Of a DNA stretch of 64,000 bases, positions 1 through 8,822 are shown piece after piece. The notes beneath the pieces are model-generated. The model made no database searches. It worked only from the letters and a program-made list of their open reading frames with translations, and was not told the DNA's origin. The position numbers and the translations under genes are program-made. Each line of letters begins with the position of its first letter. Positions within the stretch are counted from its first letter, which is position 1. The stretch is from Pseudomonadota bacterium (lineage in GTDB: Bacteria > Pseudomonadota > Alphaproteobacteria > Rhizobiales > Hyphomicrobiaceae): the NCBI GenBank assembly GCA_023423275.1, contig JAFAFW010000110.1:124001-188000 (forward strand). The letters are read 5' to 3'.

Positions 1-684
1 TGTATTGCTGGCTCCTGCTGCGGCCATCACATCACCAGTCAAAGCTGCTCGCCGGATACCTCCGGAACCGGTGAACTCAAGCCCACCACCGACAGTGATC
101 TCCTCGACTGATCCGGATGAAGCGGTATCTCGGCCGAGCAATCTGTCGGCGGCAATGTTCTGGAACTTGGCGAACGTGACAGCCTGATTGGCGATGGCGG
201 TGTTTGATGCCCCCTCCCCTGCTGTCACATCACCGGTCAGTGCTGCTCGAACGACCTTCGCTTCTCCGGGCGAGCTGAGATCCCAAAGGATCGTCGCTGT
301 ATTGGCTATGAGGCGTTCAGCACCGAGGGCATCGGATAAGCCGAACACCAGGAACTCAGCGTTGGAGAGTTGATCAACCGTGTTTGCAACGAGGTCGACA
401 GCATCCGACACCTCGTTGATGGAACTCGAAAACTGCGCAACTGTGTTTGACAAACCATCGACGTCGTCAGACAGTTGCTCAACAGAACCGGACAGCGCAC
501 CGACCGTATTGGACAGGGTCTCGACACTGACGGTGAGCGCATCGATCTCATTCTGGAACCCATCCATCGAACCCTGAACAGACTCGATGGCAGACTGCAC
601 ATCCGATTTCGGAATGGACGTCGTCGGGCTGAAAGGCGTCCTAGCTGCTGGGTTTTCATCGAGCGTGGTTTTGACTGTGGTCAT
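1..684 (-). CDS. Phage tail-fibre protein, C-terminus outside window
   Basis: The minus strand reads from an ATG at 684 to the window edge without a stop, about 228 codons. The N-terminal part (residues about 25-90) is a heptad-like stretch rich in L, S, V and D with repeated N-T-V spacing, suggesting a trimeric coiled coil. It is followed by the fibre repeat ALTGDVTA...ANQAVTFAKFQNIAADRLLGR, which starts again near the edge (RAALTGDVMAAAG). This repeat is common in host-recognition fibres of tailed phages. The gene follows the glycine-rich protein by 6 bases and probably shares its transcript. Fibre assignment is confident; the receptor is unknown. Confidence 0.8.
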   Translation of the reverse strand, partial: MTTVKTTLDENPAARTPFSPTTSIPKSDVQSAIESVQGSMDGFQNEIDALTVSVETLSNTVGALSGSVEQLSDDVDGLSNTVAQFSSSINEVSDAVDLVANTVDQLSNAEFLVFGLSDALGAERLIANTATILWDLSSPGEAKVVRAALTGDVTAGEGASNTAIANQAVTFAKFQNIAADRLLGRDTASSGSVEEITVGGGLEFTGSGGIRRAALTGDVMAAAGASNT

Positions 685-690
685 CGCCCG

Positions 691-1602
691 TCACCCGAGA
701 ATAAATGCATGGGTGAACCCGGCGATGGGTTCGTACGTGATGACTATGATGCCCTGAGCGCCGACACCGTGGGTTCCGATGCCGAATGGATTTGCTGTAG
801 ATCCACCGCCACCGCCATAGAGACCACCGTTTCCGGCAGTTCCGGTCGATGTTCCACCACCGCCGCCACCGGCTCCGGCTTCGTCCCATTCGTTGCCGTT
901 GCCGCCATTGCCGCCCGTACCAGTATTTCGGCCGCCACCGCCGCCTGCCCCATTGGAACCATTGTTGCCGTTGGTAGAGGAACCCGTTCCTGCTCCGGTG
1001 CCGCTCGGTCCCTGACCGCCGTTGCCGCCGCTAAAAGCGCTGCCGTTGCTGCCATTGGTGCTGGAGCCGCCATTGGCACCGCCACCTCCGCCACCGCCAA
1101 TGTTGTCGTCGTTCCCGGAGTTGTAACCGCCGTCCTTACCAGCCCCATTAGGACCGGCAGCACCGCCGCCACCTCCACCACTTCCGTTGTTACTGCCGCC
1201 GTTGCCGCCCGAGTATTTGACGTCGCCGATGCTCTCAGAAGCAGACCCGCCAAGTCCTGGCGTGAAGACGGTGGAAATGAGAGTGCAGACCTTCCCGCCC
1301 TTGGCACCAACGGATGATCCCGCAAAGGAGGAGCTATTGAACCATGTGTCGCCGCCGTCAGTGCTCGTGCCACCCTCGCCGACGGTATAGTCGATCGATG
1401 ATCCGGCCGTCAGAGCGAGATTTGAAATCCTCGCGTAGGCACCGCCACCGCCACCACCTAGCGCAACAATGGGAATAAAGCCGACACGCAAACCCGAAGC
1501 ACCGCCACCGATGCACTCGATGGTGTTATTCGCTGAGTTCCAATCGCCCGGGACTGTCCAAGTGTTCGCGCCGGTCGTGGTGAGGAAAATTCGTTTGACC
1601 AT
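691..1602 (-). CDS. Glycine-rich phage tail protein
   Basis: 303 residues. After a beta-rich start (residues 1-45), most of the chain (about 45-290) is runs of Gly broken by Asn, Ser and Thr (GGGGGG, GSGGGGGG, NGGNG). It ends in a short hydrophobic strand (IIVITYEPIAG). Such polyglycine domains occur in phage tail-tip adhesins and fibre-associated proteins, where glycine helices pack into a sandwich. It sits between two fibre genes, 5 and 6 bases from its neighbours, so a tail or adhesin role is inferred from composition and context. The antisense open frames here are by-products of the GGN codon runs. Confidence 0.75.
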   Translation of the reverse strand: MVKRIFLTTTGANTWTVPGDWNSANNTIECIGGGASGLRVGFIPIVALGGGGGGAYARISNLALTAGSSIDYTVGEGGTSTDGGDTWFNSSSFAGSSVGAKGGKVCTLISTVFTPGLGGSASESIGDVKYSGGNGGSNNGSGGGGGGAAGPNGAGKDGGYNSGNDDNIGGGGGGGANGGSSTNGSNGSAFSGGNGGQGPSGTGAGTGSSTNGNNGSNGAGGGGGRNTGTGGNGGNGNEWDEAGAGGGGGGTSTGTAGNGGLYGGGGGSTANPFGIGTHGVGAQGIIVITYEPIAGFTHAFILG

Positions 1603-1607
1603 TTTCC

Positions 1608-2498
1608 TCAGACGTAACGGCTAACCCTCAGCATGATCTCGATGCGGGTGATCGACGAGACACTGTCGAGGTTGAAGCGCAGGATATCGCCAGCGCTGAT
1701 AGATGTGGTCCAGCCTGAGAGACTGGTATCGGTGGATTTGATGCCGCCAGAGATGGTCGGCGGTGCCGATGCAGTGATGCTGTCATCATCGGTTGGCGGG
1801 AAGTTTGCGTAGGTGTCCTTCCAGATGTCGACGACGCACGAGCCGGATTGATCAGCAAACGTCGTCACACCTGTGATGGTGCAAGCGAATGGCACTTGGA
1901 CGTCGCCCAGTACGCCGGTCGTCAATGCGTTCCCAGAGTTGTCCTTGAGGAAGACGATGTTCGTCGTCCCGTCATCGAGAACCCAGGTGTTTGCCGCAGT
2001 CTTGCGAAGAGTGCCTGTCGTTCCTTCCAGCTCCTCAATAGCTACGAGGTCAGGATTGTCACCAGCGGACAGGTAATCGCCCCGAGCGCTGTGCACGATC
2101 CATGCGTCATCATCACTGTCATAGGTGAAGTTGTAGATTGCGTTTTCCAGCAGGGCACCGACCCCAACACCCTCTCCAACGAGTGAGCGGATTGGCTTCG
2201 CACCGAGACTATCGACGTTCAGCGTGGGATTCTCGCCGCTGGTCTCGTGCATCCGAACTGCAATCCGGAAACCATCGACGAACGAAGTCAGTACCTGATT
2301 GGTGGACAGGGTAAAAGCTGTGTTCGACCCGCTTGTCACCAAGTTGCCCGACAAGTCATTCCGCCATTTGGCAACAGCCGCCATCATTGCTCGCGCGCTG
2401 TTATTCACGGATGCGGGACTTTGGTTCTCCTGCCAGTTGATGCTGGTATCGGCGGACGCGTTGTTGTCCGCCGTCGTACTCCACTTATAAGCCGTCAG
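1608..2498 (-). CDS. Phage tail-fibre/baseplate-attached protein, probable CTG start
   Basis: The reading frame gives 296 residues if started at CTG 2498, whose bases overlap the upstream stop (CTGA). The first ATG or GTG-type start downstream (GTG 2408, 266 residues) would delete a segment reading TAYKWSTTADNNASADTSINW. That segment is followed by ENQSPASVNNSARAMMAAVAKW; this N-terminus is typical of alphaproteobacterial phage fibre proteins. A GGGGG run lies about 6 bases before the CTG. The middle contains a LNVDSLGAKPI strand motif and the C-terminus looks like a small beta-sandwich. Fibre-type role is inferred from family resemblance and position. Confidence 0.7.
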   Translation of the reverse strand: MTAYKWSTTADNNASADTSINWQENQSPASVNNSARAMMAAVAKWRNDLSGNLVTSGSNTAFTLSTNQVLTSFVDGFRIAVRMHETSGENPTLNVDSLGAKPIRSLVGEGVGVGALLENAIYNFTYDSDDDAWIVHSARGDYLSAGDNPDLVAIEELEGTTGTLRKTAANTWVLDDGTTNIVFLKDNSGNALTTGVLGDVQVPFACTITGVTTFADQSGSCVVDIWKDTYANFPPTDDDSITASAPPTISGGIKSTDTSLSGWTTSISAGDILRFNLDSVSSITRIEIMLRVSRYV

Positions 2499-2833
2499 CG
2501 CTGGCCCCCAACATTCTGGAAAATGTTCATCAGCAGCGCCTGGATAGGATTGGACGGCTGATTGGGTACGATCGGTGTGATCGGAGTTGGTGTCTCACCC
2601 TTGGGCGCGAACATCGACGTCAGAGCTGTGATGTTCGGATCGATGGTGCCGTGCGGAACCGAGTTCGGGTTTCCCGGCATGCCTTTCTGACCGATACCAG
2701 ACAGGATGCCGCCACCGTCATTGAACCCGGTCGGGCTTTGACTCATCCATTGCAGCAATGGACCGCCGTGCACGGGATTTGCCGTGATCGGCTGAAGACT
2801 GGCAGAATTGGGGCTCCCAAATAAAAAGCTCAA
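2495..2833 (-). CDS. Phage protein of unknown function
   Basis: 112 residues from a TTG start with a good AAGGAG site 8-9 bases upstream. The protein is rich in Pro, Gly, Asn and Ser, with a GGGILSGIGQKGMPGNP segment and a more hydrophobic C-terminus (NPIQALLMNIFQNVGG). I recognise no domain. It lies between the wall hydrolase and the fibre genes and its stop overlaps the CTG start of the next gene, so it belongs to the late leftward operon. A small virion or assembly protein is possible but only by position. Confidence 0.6.
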   Translation of the reverse strand: MSFLFGSPNSASLQPITANPVHGGPLLQWMSQSPTGFNDGGGILSGIGQKGMPGNPNSVPHGTIDPNITALTSMFAPKGETPTPITPIVPNQPSNPIQALLMNIFQNVGGQR

Positions 2834-2845
2834 ACGTCGTTCTCC

Positions 2846-3712
2846 TTAAACATCCCAACCCGGCCTAGTTCTGTTCTGCAGCACCGCCATCAGCTTCCGC
2901 AGATCGATGGGCTTGGTGGCAATGGAGAATCCATGTCCGAGTGGGGATTCCTGAGCCTCCGGTGGCGCTTGTGGCGGTGTCGGCGCAGGCTGTGATTCCA
3001 CACTGGTATTTAGTGTTCCAGCTGGACCAGTGGATGGGCTGAACAGTGAGGCCAGCATTCCGGTATCGACCGGAGTGTTGGTAGGCGTCTGCTGGGCACC
3101 ACCAACGAACGGCTGCAGCATGTTTGATGGGCTTGGACTTGGTGTGGGCGATGGTGGTGACTGGGGTTCGACCTGGGCGACTTGAAGCTTTTGTGCACCA
3201 GACTGAGCCGGTGCTGAGTACGCGCCTTCCGGGGCGAGGAAAGCGTGCGATCCGTCACGAAAGAGCACACCCTTGTACTCGTTCGTCTCCGGATTGAAGC
3301 TCGTCCACTTCCTCCATGAGCGATACTTCATGGGTTCCCGAGCTTCGAGCGCCAGCATGGTCTTCTCAGGTGCCAGGAAATGCGTTGCACCCTGAACCCA
3401 GTCTTCTGTCTGACCAGACAGACGGGACTGGGCCAGCTCGGTCAACTGTCGGTGCTCTGGCGAGCCAATGACCTTCGACAGCCGAGCGAACTGTCGGTCC
3501 TCGATGGTCGGCTGATAGATCCGTTGAGAAACATGCTCACCGAGATCGACCCGATCTCTGGCTGATCGGTTGATCATCGCTCCCAGCGCATTACGCGCGG
3601 AACCGACGTCTATACGTCCGTTACGGCTGTCCGCTTCCAGCAGTGCCATAGCTGCTGCCCGTTCAGGCCCTGACAGGCTGCGCCAATACTTGTTGTTACC
3701 CCAATATGCCAC
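2846..3712 (-). CDS. SleB-like cell-wall hydrolase (virion lysozyme)
   Basis: 288 residues from a GTG start. Residues 10-110 resemble the SleB/hydrolase_2 fold: ERAAAMALLEAD, then ARNALGAMINRS, a YQPTIEDRQF segment and DWVQGATHFLAPE. These correspond to the E...N-R...YQF...GATHF pattern of peptidoglycan hydrolases. KYRSWRKW follows. Residues 170-260 are a Pro/Ser/Thr-rich linker, and the C-terminus is a short charged tail. It probably cleaves host peptidoglycan during DNA entry or lysis. There is no signal peptide. An ATAAATAG motif lies 3 bases before the start with no recognisable ribosome site between, which would fit a leaderless transcript. Confidence 0.75.
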   Translation of the reverse strand: MAYWGNNKYWRSLSGPERAAAMALLEADSRNGRIDVGSARNALGAMINRSARDRVDLGEHVSQRIYQPTIEDRQFARLSKVIGSPEHRQLTELAQSRLSGQTEDWVQGATHFLAPEKTMLALEAREPMKYRSWRKWTSFNPETNEYKGVLFRDGSHAFLAPEGAYSAPAQSGAQKLQVAQVEPQSPPSPTPSPSPSNMLQPFVGGAQQTPTNTPVDTGMLASLFSPSTGPAGTLNTSVESQPAPTPPQAPPEAQESPLGHGFSIATKPIDLRKLMAVLQNRTRPGWDV

Positions 3713-3727
3713 GGACTATTTATGTCC
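3713..3727 (-). promoter_or_regulatory. ATAAATAG motif, copy 1 (towards the wall hydrolase)
   Basis: GGACTATTTATGTCC is a perfect 4-base dyad around TATTTAT. Read on the minus strand it gives ATAAATAG, exactly 3 bases before the GTG start of the hydrolase gene. It is one of about ten copies in the prophage with a consistent orientation. The core resembles an extended -10 element or a T4-type late promoter (TATAAATA). The promoter role is inferred. Confidence 0.45.
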
Positions 3728-3760
3728 GGTGACTTCCCGGATGATGGATTGCCTAGAGAT

Positions 3761-3842
3761 TGAGACATGCAACGTTTTTCTTAGAGAGTCCCTTTAGAGA
3801 TTCGTTGCATCCATCTTTCCAGGCAATGTCGATGTCGGGACG
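3761..3842 (-). repeat. 82-bp dispersed element, copy A (inverted relative to copy B)
   Basis: On the minus strand this stretch matches 27631-27712 (plus strand) at all but six positions by eye. The last 50 bases differ at only two. It contains the dyad ATGCAACG...CGTTGCAT spaced by 28 bases, enclosing two CTCTAA(A)G direct repeats, and a flanking GACATTGCC. It lies in the 143-base divergent gap between the wall hydrolase and the GNAT-like gene, while copy B lies inside the replication gene. Candidate roles are a replication origin or a recombination or packaging site. Confidence 0.8.
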
Positions 3843-3844
3843 GC

Positions 3845-3852
3845 ATAAATAG
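3845..3852 (+). promoter_or_regulatory. ATAAATAG motif, copy 2 (towards the GNAT-like gene)
   Basis: ATAAATAG is followed by 3 bases (GAA) and the GTG start at 3856, the same spacing as at copies 1 and 3278-type copy upstream of the 23289 gene. It lies inside an imperfect stem formed by GACGGCA (3839-3845) and TGCCGTC (3857-3863), which would occlude the start codon. Leaderless initiation or a start-site hairpin are both possible readings. Confidence 0.45.
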
Positions 3853-3855
3853 GAA

Positions 3856-4311
3856 GTGCCGTCTTCCAGCCTCCACGTCCTTCATGTTCCGCCAGAATTG
3901 ATCGGCTCCACGTGGCTGGCAGTAGCTCCGCTACTCCTGAAGGGGCTCACAAGCGATGCCAATCTGACGATCAGGCAGGTTGCCGACCATCTCGTATCAC
4001 GGACGATGCAGCTCTGGATCGTCCTAGAAGGTGAAGACCTGCTGGGCGCATTCCTGACGTCGGTGAACGACGAGGGATATGTGACGGTGTTCGCTCTCGG
4101 TGCGTCAGAGAAATCGAGAATGCCCCGATGGATCGAGCAGGTTGACGAGACATTGGAGACATTTGCCACGTCCCACGGATGCTCGAAGATCCGCTTTGCT
4201 GGCCGATCTGGCTACCGGCGACTGCTTCATAAATACAAGATCGTGGGACGGCTCATGGATCAGGAAATCTATGAGCGAACAGTGATCCCACACGAAGGAT
4301 CATCAAGTTGA
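3856..4311 (+). CDS. GNAT-fold acetyltransferase-like phage protein
   Basis: 151 residues from GTG. The middle (about 50-130) has the order of beta-strands expected of a GNAT protein: LWIVLEGEDLLGAFLTSV, GYVTVFALG, then LETFATSHGCSKIRFAGRSGYRRLL. The acetyl-CoA Q/RxxGxG/A loop is not obvious, so activity is uncertain. Similar proteins are common in the virion operons of alphaproteobacterial podoviruses. The stop overlaps the TTG start of the next gene (TTGA), so the pair is translationally coupled. It is the first gene of a rightward block of virion proteins. Confidence 0.6.
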   Translation: MPSSSLHVLHVPPELIGSTWLAVAPLLLKGLTSDANLTIRQVADHLVSRTMQLWIVLEGEDLLGAFLTSVNDEGYVTVFALGASEKSRMPRWIEQVDETLETFATSHGCSKIRFAGRSGYRRLLHKYKIVGRLMDQEIYERTVIPHEGSSS

Positions 4312-5375
4312 GTTTTTCAGCAGGCAGCAGCTCCACCACCAAGAATACCAATTCCCAGGCACAGAAGGACCCGTGGGACATTGCCGTCCCATATCTCGAA
4401 GGAATGCTGCGAGCGACCGGCTCGATGGGTGGCATCGGTCTGACACCAGATCAGCAGATGGCTTTTGAGCAGTTGAAGACGACTGCTTCACAGGGACATC
4501 CATGGCAGTCCCAGATCGCTGGAGCTGCCAACGACGCCTTCAATGCTCCGAACCGAGCCACACAGGTCGGAGATGCCTATACCCAGCTTCAGGGTCAGAT
4601 CGGCGATTACGCCTCCGGAAAATACCTCGACCCGATGAGCAATCCCCAGATGCGGGAGATGCTCACGATGGTCGGCGATGACATCTCCAATCGCATCAAT
4701 GCCCAGTTTGCCGGTGCTGGACGTGACCTATCAGGTTCGAACCAGATGGCAGTTGCACGTGGTGTCGCCCAGGGACAGCTGCCTCTGCTCTTCGACCAGT
4801 TCAACAAGAACCAAGCCATGCAGATGGATGCCGTGCAGACATTGTACGGTGCGGGGTCCTCAACGGCGACGACACAGGCTCAGCTTGATGCTGCCAGAGC
4901 GAACCTCGCTGGTCAGGGAATCAATCTTTCCAACGAAGCATTGAACGCCCAGAACCTATTCCCGAATGCGATCCTTCAGCTCGATCAGCAGATCAAGCAG
5001 ATCCCCTATGAGGATCTCGGCGCGCTCGGGTCTGTACTATTCCCATTGGCGGGTCTCGGTGAGCAGCAGTCCGGTCAATCGACCGAGAAGTCCAAGACGA
5101 AAAGCTCGGGCTTCGGTCTGAATTTGTCGGACGAACGGGCCAAGGATGGTGTCGAACAGATCGGCAGCATGGCTGACGGCACACCCATCTATCGCTGGCG
5201 TTACAAGGGCGATGATCAGGTTCATGTCGGCCCGATGGCCCAGGAAGTCGAACAACGGAATCCCGCTGCTGTCGAGGAAGACGTGTCTGGTCTCAAGTAC
5301 GTAGACATGGACGCAGCCACCCGGAAAGCCGCTGACATCGTCAAAGGTCGGCGTGCGAAAAAGGGAGGACGCTGA
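4308..5375 (+). CDS. Virion protein with S74-like intramolecular-chaperone tail
   Basis: 355 residues from TTG, overlapping the previous stop by 4 bases. Residues 1-260 are rich in Gln, Ala and Asn and predicted mostly helical (DPMSNPQMREMLTMVGDDISNRINAQFAGAGRDLSGS), like internal virion or ejection proteins. The last 80 residues contain LSDERAKDGVEQIGSMADGTPIYRWRY, then HVGPMAQEVE and LKYVDMD. This is the S74-type autoprocessing chaperone signature usually found at the ends of fibres and some internal virion proteins. The finding is clear at motif level; which structure it helps assemble is not. Confidence 0.7.
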   Translation: MSFSAGSSSTTKNTNSQAQKDPWDIAVPYLEGMLRATGSMGGIGLTPDQQMAFEQLKTTASQGHPWQSQIAGAANDAFNAPNRATQVGDAYTQLQGQIGDYASGKYLDPMSNPQMREMLTMVGDDISNRINAQFAGAGRDLSGSNQMAVARGVAQGQLPLLFDQFNKNQAMQMDAVQTLYGAGSSTATTQAQLDAARANLAGQGINLSNEALNAQNLFPNAILQLDQQIKQIPYEDLGALGSVLFPLAGLGEQQSGQSTEKSKTKSSGFGLNLSDERAKDGVEQIGSMADGTPIYRWRYKGDDQVHVGPMAQEVEQRNPAAVEEDVSGLKYVDMDAATRKAADIVKGRRAKKGGR

Positions 5376-5378
5376 TCC

Positions 5379-6677
5379 ATGGCATTTTTGGATGAACTCT
5401 TGAGGATCGGCACACCAAATCTGGTTTCACAGCCGAATGGTGCCGCTGTCGTCCAGCAGCATGAAGGCTTGCTGGCGGACCTGCTGAAACGTCTCGCCAC
5501 GAACGGCGTCACGTTTCCCGGCAGCGATGTTGTCGCTCAGCCACCTGTCCGATCCGAGGTAGGAATGCCTCCACTCGAACAACGTGACGTCAAACCAGCT
5601 CCGATGCCCGGCCAGCCATTACCAGCTGCTGCACCTCAACGAGCTTCACCACGTTCGGCACCACAAAATTTCTTCGATGAAGGCACAGGTAGTTCAGGTG
5701 GTTTCAATGACGGCCCGGGCTTCGGTGAAGTTCTGAGCGCCCTCGGCCATGGCTATCAGAAGGGTGGCCTGATCGGTGGTATCGGCGATGCCATGCGCGT
5801 TGGCCGCTCTCAGTCCGATCAGAACCAGACCGTGAACTGGCTCATGCAAAACGGCAATATGGACCAGAGCACGGCGCGTCTCGTTGCTCGGCATCCAGAT
5901 CTTCTGAAGAGCATCCTCGCTCAGCGGTTCGGCGGTGGCAAAGTCACCGACGAGTTGGCTGAGTATCAGTTCGACGTTCGCCAACGCATGCAGCGTGGAG
6001 AGGCTGCGGATCAAATCCCGACCTTTGCCCAGTGGAAAGCCGACCTTCGTCGTGCTGGTGCCACGCAGGTCAACGTCAATCCGGGAGAGAAGGCATTCAA
6101 CCAACAGATGGGCAAGATGGGTGCCGAAGCATACGGCAAGATCCAGTCTCAGGCTGAGAACGCCCGTGGCATGCTCGGCATGTACGATCTCGCCGAAGAT
6201 GCCATCAATACTGGTGTCCGCACCGGTATCCTGGGCGACAAGGAGCTGACCGTCCGTCAGTTCGGTCAGATGCTCGGTGTCGACACGGACGCCAATAAAG
6301 TAGCTGGTGGCGAGTTGCTCCGCTCTGTCCAGAACAAAATGGCTCTGATGATGCGCAGTCCCGATGGAGGCATGGGCATGCCCGGCGCGCTATCCGATCG
6401 TGACATTCAGTTTTTGAAGGACTCCCAAATCGGCATCGATCGCTCGCCGGAAGGTAATCGGCGGATGCTGCAAGCATTCCGAGCGCTGGAACAACGTAAA
6501 CTCGATGTTGCCCGGCTGGCCGATGAATACGTGCAGCAGCACGGCTCCTTTGATCAGGGAGGGTTCAACAGGGTTCTTCGCGAGTTTGCGGATCAGAATC
6601 CGTTGTTCAACTCCGAAACTACACCACCTGAAAGCTCAGGGAATGGTCAAGGCTACCGCGTTCTGGGTGTTCGTTGA
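5379..6677 (+). CDS. Probable internal virion (ejection) protein
   Basis: 432 residues, starting 3 bases after the preceding stop. Residues 60-110 are a Pro/Ala-rich linker, 115-150 a Gly-rich segment (GFGEVLSALGHGYQKGGLIGGIGDAMRVG) able to insert in or cross a membrane, and the rest is Gln/Ala-rich helix. It is the middle member of three large rightward genes downstream of the head module, the arrangement seen for P22-type injected proteins. No catalytic motif is visible, so the ejection role rests on composition and position. Confidence 0.6.
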   Translation: MAFLDELLRIGTPNLVSQPNGAAVVQQHEGLLADLLKRLATNGVTFPGSDVVAQPPVRSEVGMPPLEQRDVKPAPMPGQPLPAAAPQRASPRSAPQNFFDEGTGSSGGFNDGPGFGEVLSALGHGYQKGGLIGGIGDAMRVGRSQSDQNQTVNWLMQNGNMDQSTARLVARHPDLLKSILAQRFGGGKVTDELAEYQFDVRQRMQRGEAADQIPTFAQWKADLRRAGATQVNVNPGEKAFNQQMGKMGAEAYGKIQSQAENARGMLGMYDLAEDAINTGVRTGILGDKELTVRQFGQMLGVDTDANKVAGGELLRSVQNKMALMMRSPDGGMGMPGALSDRDIQFLKDSQIGIDRSPEGNRRMLQAFRALEQRKLDVARLADEYVQQHGSFDQGGFNRVLREFADQNPLFNSETTPPESSGNGQGYRVLGVR

Positions 6678-8728
6678 TGGCGGTTTTCTCCATCGAGCTG
6701 CCCGACAAGCGCGTGATCGACATTGAAGCCGCCGATGAAACGACGGCGATGCGCGGTGCGCAGGAATGGTTCCAGTCGAATGGCCAGTCCCAGGAAGCTA
6801 ACGCATCCAAGCCCGGCTTCTGGGGAAAGGCGGTGGACATGGTCACCGGGACATCCCGCAATCAGCTCGGAGATCGGCCTGAATTCCTTCAGGCATACAT
6901 GAATGAGAGTGCCGGATCTGGACCGGTCGATCCCGACGCTATTATGCGATCGGCAGTCACGCCGGATCAGAATGCGCAGCGCGACATTCTGAAGCAAAAC
7001 ATCCCGGGGCTCGAACATCAATTCGACCAGCACGGCAACCTGATGCTTAAGGCACCGGGAATGAAGGACTGGTCGTATTTGAATGCTCCGGGTGTCTCTG
7101 GCCGTGATCTCGATGAGATCGGTACTCAGACCTTGGCGACGCTCCCTTTCCTGGGAGCTGCTGGTCGTGGTGCAACCACTGCCACACGTGCTGCTACTGG
7201 TGCTGCCGGACTTGCTGGTGCGTCGGTTGCTCAGGACACTATGGCCATGGCGCAAGGTAGCGAACAAGGTATCGATCCAGTTCGCGCAGGCATTTCTGCC
7301 GTTGCCGGTGGTGTGACCGCACCCGGCATGCCGACTGCAATCGCCAAGGGCATAAAGGGCGTTGGTGAGAAGGTGGCGTCACCATTCCGTGGTGCGTTCA
7401 AGCCGGAAGCAGAAGCTGCTCGACGTGTCGCTCAGGCGGTCGATGCCGATGCGCGCATGGTCCCACCATTGCTGCCGCAGGACAGGCAACGAGCTGCGGC
7501 TGCCGGTCAGGATCTGCGCGTGATGGATACCGGAGGTCCGGCGACAACGCGGTTGGCGCGTCAAGCTGCGAACGTATCTCCCGAGGCTGAGCAGACGCTC
7601 AACTCCGTCATAAACCAGCGATACGAGGATCAAGGTCCCCGGACGGCAGAGTTCGTCCGTTCGATCATCCAGACTCCAGGCAAAGCGTCTCAAACCCGCC
7701 AGGAGCTGCAGGAGATCGCCCGTACGTCTCGGGCTCCATATTACCAGAGAGCTTACACAGAAGGCTCTCAGGGCATCTCCGATCCGACGATTGCAGGACT
7801 GATGGAAGCCCCAGTCGTCCAGGATGCCATGAAGGCTGCAGATCGGATGATGCAGAACCGCGCGACGACGCAGAGATTTACGACTGGTCGAACCGGCCCC
7901 AATGGTCCGACCCTCGAATATTTTGACAGCATCAAACGCGCACTCGACGACACCGTCGATTCATTAATGAGATCGGGTGAACGCGCAGCTGCGGGGGATG
8001 CATCCGATATCCGATCCCAGCTCGTTGCAGCGCTCGATCGTGCCGTTCCCAGTTACAAGGAAGCTCGTGGCGTTGCTGCGACGATTTTCAGGGCGAGTGA
8101 TTCGCTCGAAGCTGGCGAGAAATTCGCGACCGAGAAGTTCAACAACGACGTCGTCCGGGGTGCGCTTGGCAAGATGACCACCAATGAACGGATAATGTTC
8201 AAGGAGGGATACGCATCAAAGATATCGGCGATGATCGACGAGGCTCCTGATCGGTCGAATATCGTAATGCGGTTTTTCAATTCACCTGCAGCTCGTGAAC
8301 GCGTTGAGATTGCCCTCGGCCCGAACGCCGCTCGGCAACTGGAAACGTTCAAGCGGGTCGAAGTCATCATGGATAAGATGCGCGGTGCTGTACAGGGCAA
8401 CAGCACGACGGCCAAGCAACTCTGGGATCTCGCTGCAATCGGTGCTGGATCGGGACTTGGCGGTCTCGGCTATCTCACCGCCGATCCGTACGCTCTGTTC
8501 GGAGCGGCGCTGCTTGCTGGTGGCCGCTACGGGAAGGTCAAGCTCGAACAGCGGTTGGCTACGAAGGTCGCTGAGATGCTGGCATCCAAAGATCCGTCAG
8601 TCGTGCAGAAGGCCATCAAGCAGATGGCTCACTCACCGATGTTGAATGCGCTGAGGAAAGTTGATGACGTTTTGGAGAAGGCTGGGATCGGCAGAGGTAT
8701 CGCCGCGCAGCAAATGAGCAACAGTTAG
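6677..8728 (+). CDS. Large internal virion (DNA ejection) protein
   Basis: 683 residues from the ATG that overlaps the preceding stop (TGATG); a TTG one codon upstream is the only alternative. The N-terminus (residues 1-40) has a VFSIELPDKRVIDIEAADETTAMRGAQEW segment found at the start of many phage internal proteins. Residues 155-235 are Gly/Ala-rich and hydrophobic (TLPFLGAAGRG, GISAVAGGVTAPGMPTAIAKGI). The middle is helical, and another Gly-rich hydrophobic stretch (AAIGAGSGLGGLGYLTADPYALFGAALLAGG) lies near 590-625. Alternating amphipathic helices and hydrophobic glycine runs suit a protein that crosses the envelope with the DNA. No enzymatic motif was seen. Confidence 0.65.
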   Translation: MAVFSIELPDKRVIDIEAADETTAMRGAQEWFQSNGQSQEANASKPGFWGKAVDMVTGTSRNQLGDRPEFLQAYMNESAGSGPVDPDAIMRSAVTPDQNAQRDILKQNIPGLEHQFDQHGNLMLKAPGMKDWSYLNAPGVSGRDLDEIGTQTLATLPFLGAAGRGATTATRAATGAAGLAGASVAQDTMAMAQGSEQGIDPVRAGISAVAGGVTAPGMPTAIAKGIKGVGEKVASPFRGAFKPEAEAARRVAQAVDADARMVPPLLPQDRQRAAAAGQDLRVMDTGGPATTRLARQAANVSPEAEQTLNSVINQRYEDQGPRTAEFVRSIIQTPGKASQTRQELQEIARTSRAPYYQRAYTEGSQGISDPTIAGLMEAPVVQDAMKAADRMMQNRATTQRFTTGRTGPNGPTLEYFDSIKRALDDTVDSLMRSGERAAAGDASDIRSQLVAALDRAVPSYKEARGVAATIFRASDSLEAGEKFATEKFNNDVVRGALGKMTTNERIMFKEGYASKISAMIDEAPDRSNIVMRFFNSPAARERVEIALGPNAARQLETFKRVEVIMDKMRGAVQGNSTTAKQLWDLAAIGAGSGLGGLGYLTADPYALFGAALLAGGRYGKVKLEQRLATKVAEMLASKDPSVVQKAIKQMAHSPMLNALRKVDDVLEKAGIGRGIAAQQMSNS

Positions 8729-8822
8729 ACTCCCATGTGCGGATGCACCACCCAAAAGCACGATAGTCAGACAGCGTCATAGACTAAGTTCTCTACGATC
8801 TGCCTAGCTAAACATCAGGTTC

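Noticed and set aside
475..1373. Long open frames antisense to the glycine-rich tail gene
   Set aside because: They arise from GGN codon runs read backwards (Ala, Thr, Val and Arg runs) and have no ribosome site or domain. The glycine-rich gene explains the sequence.
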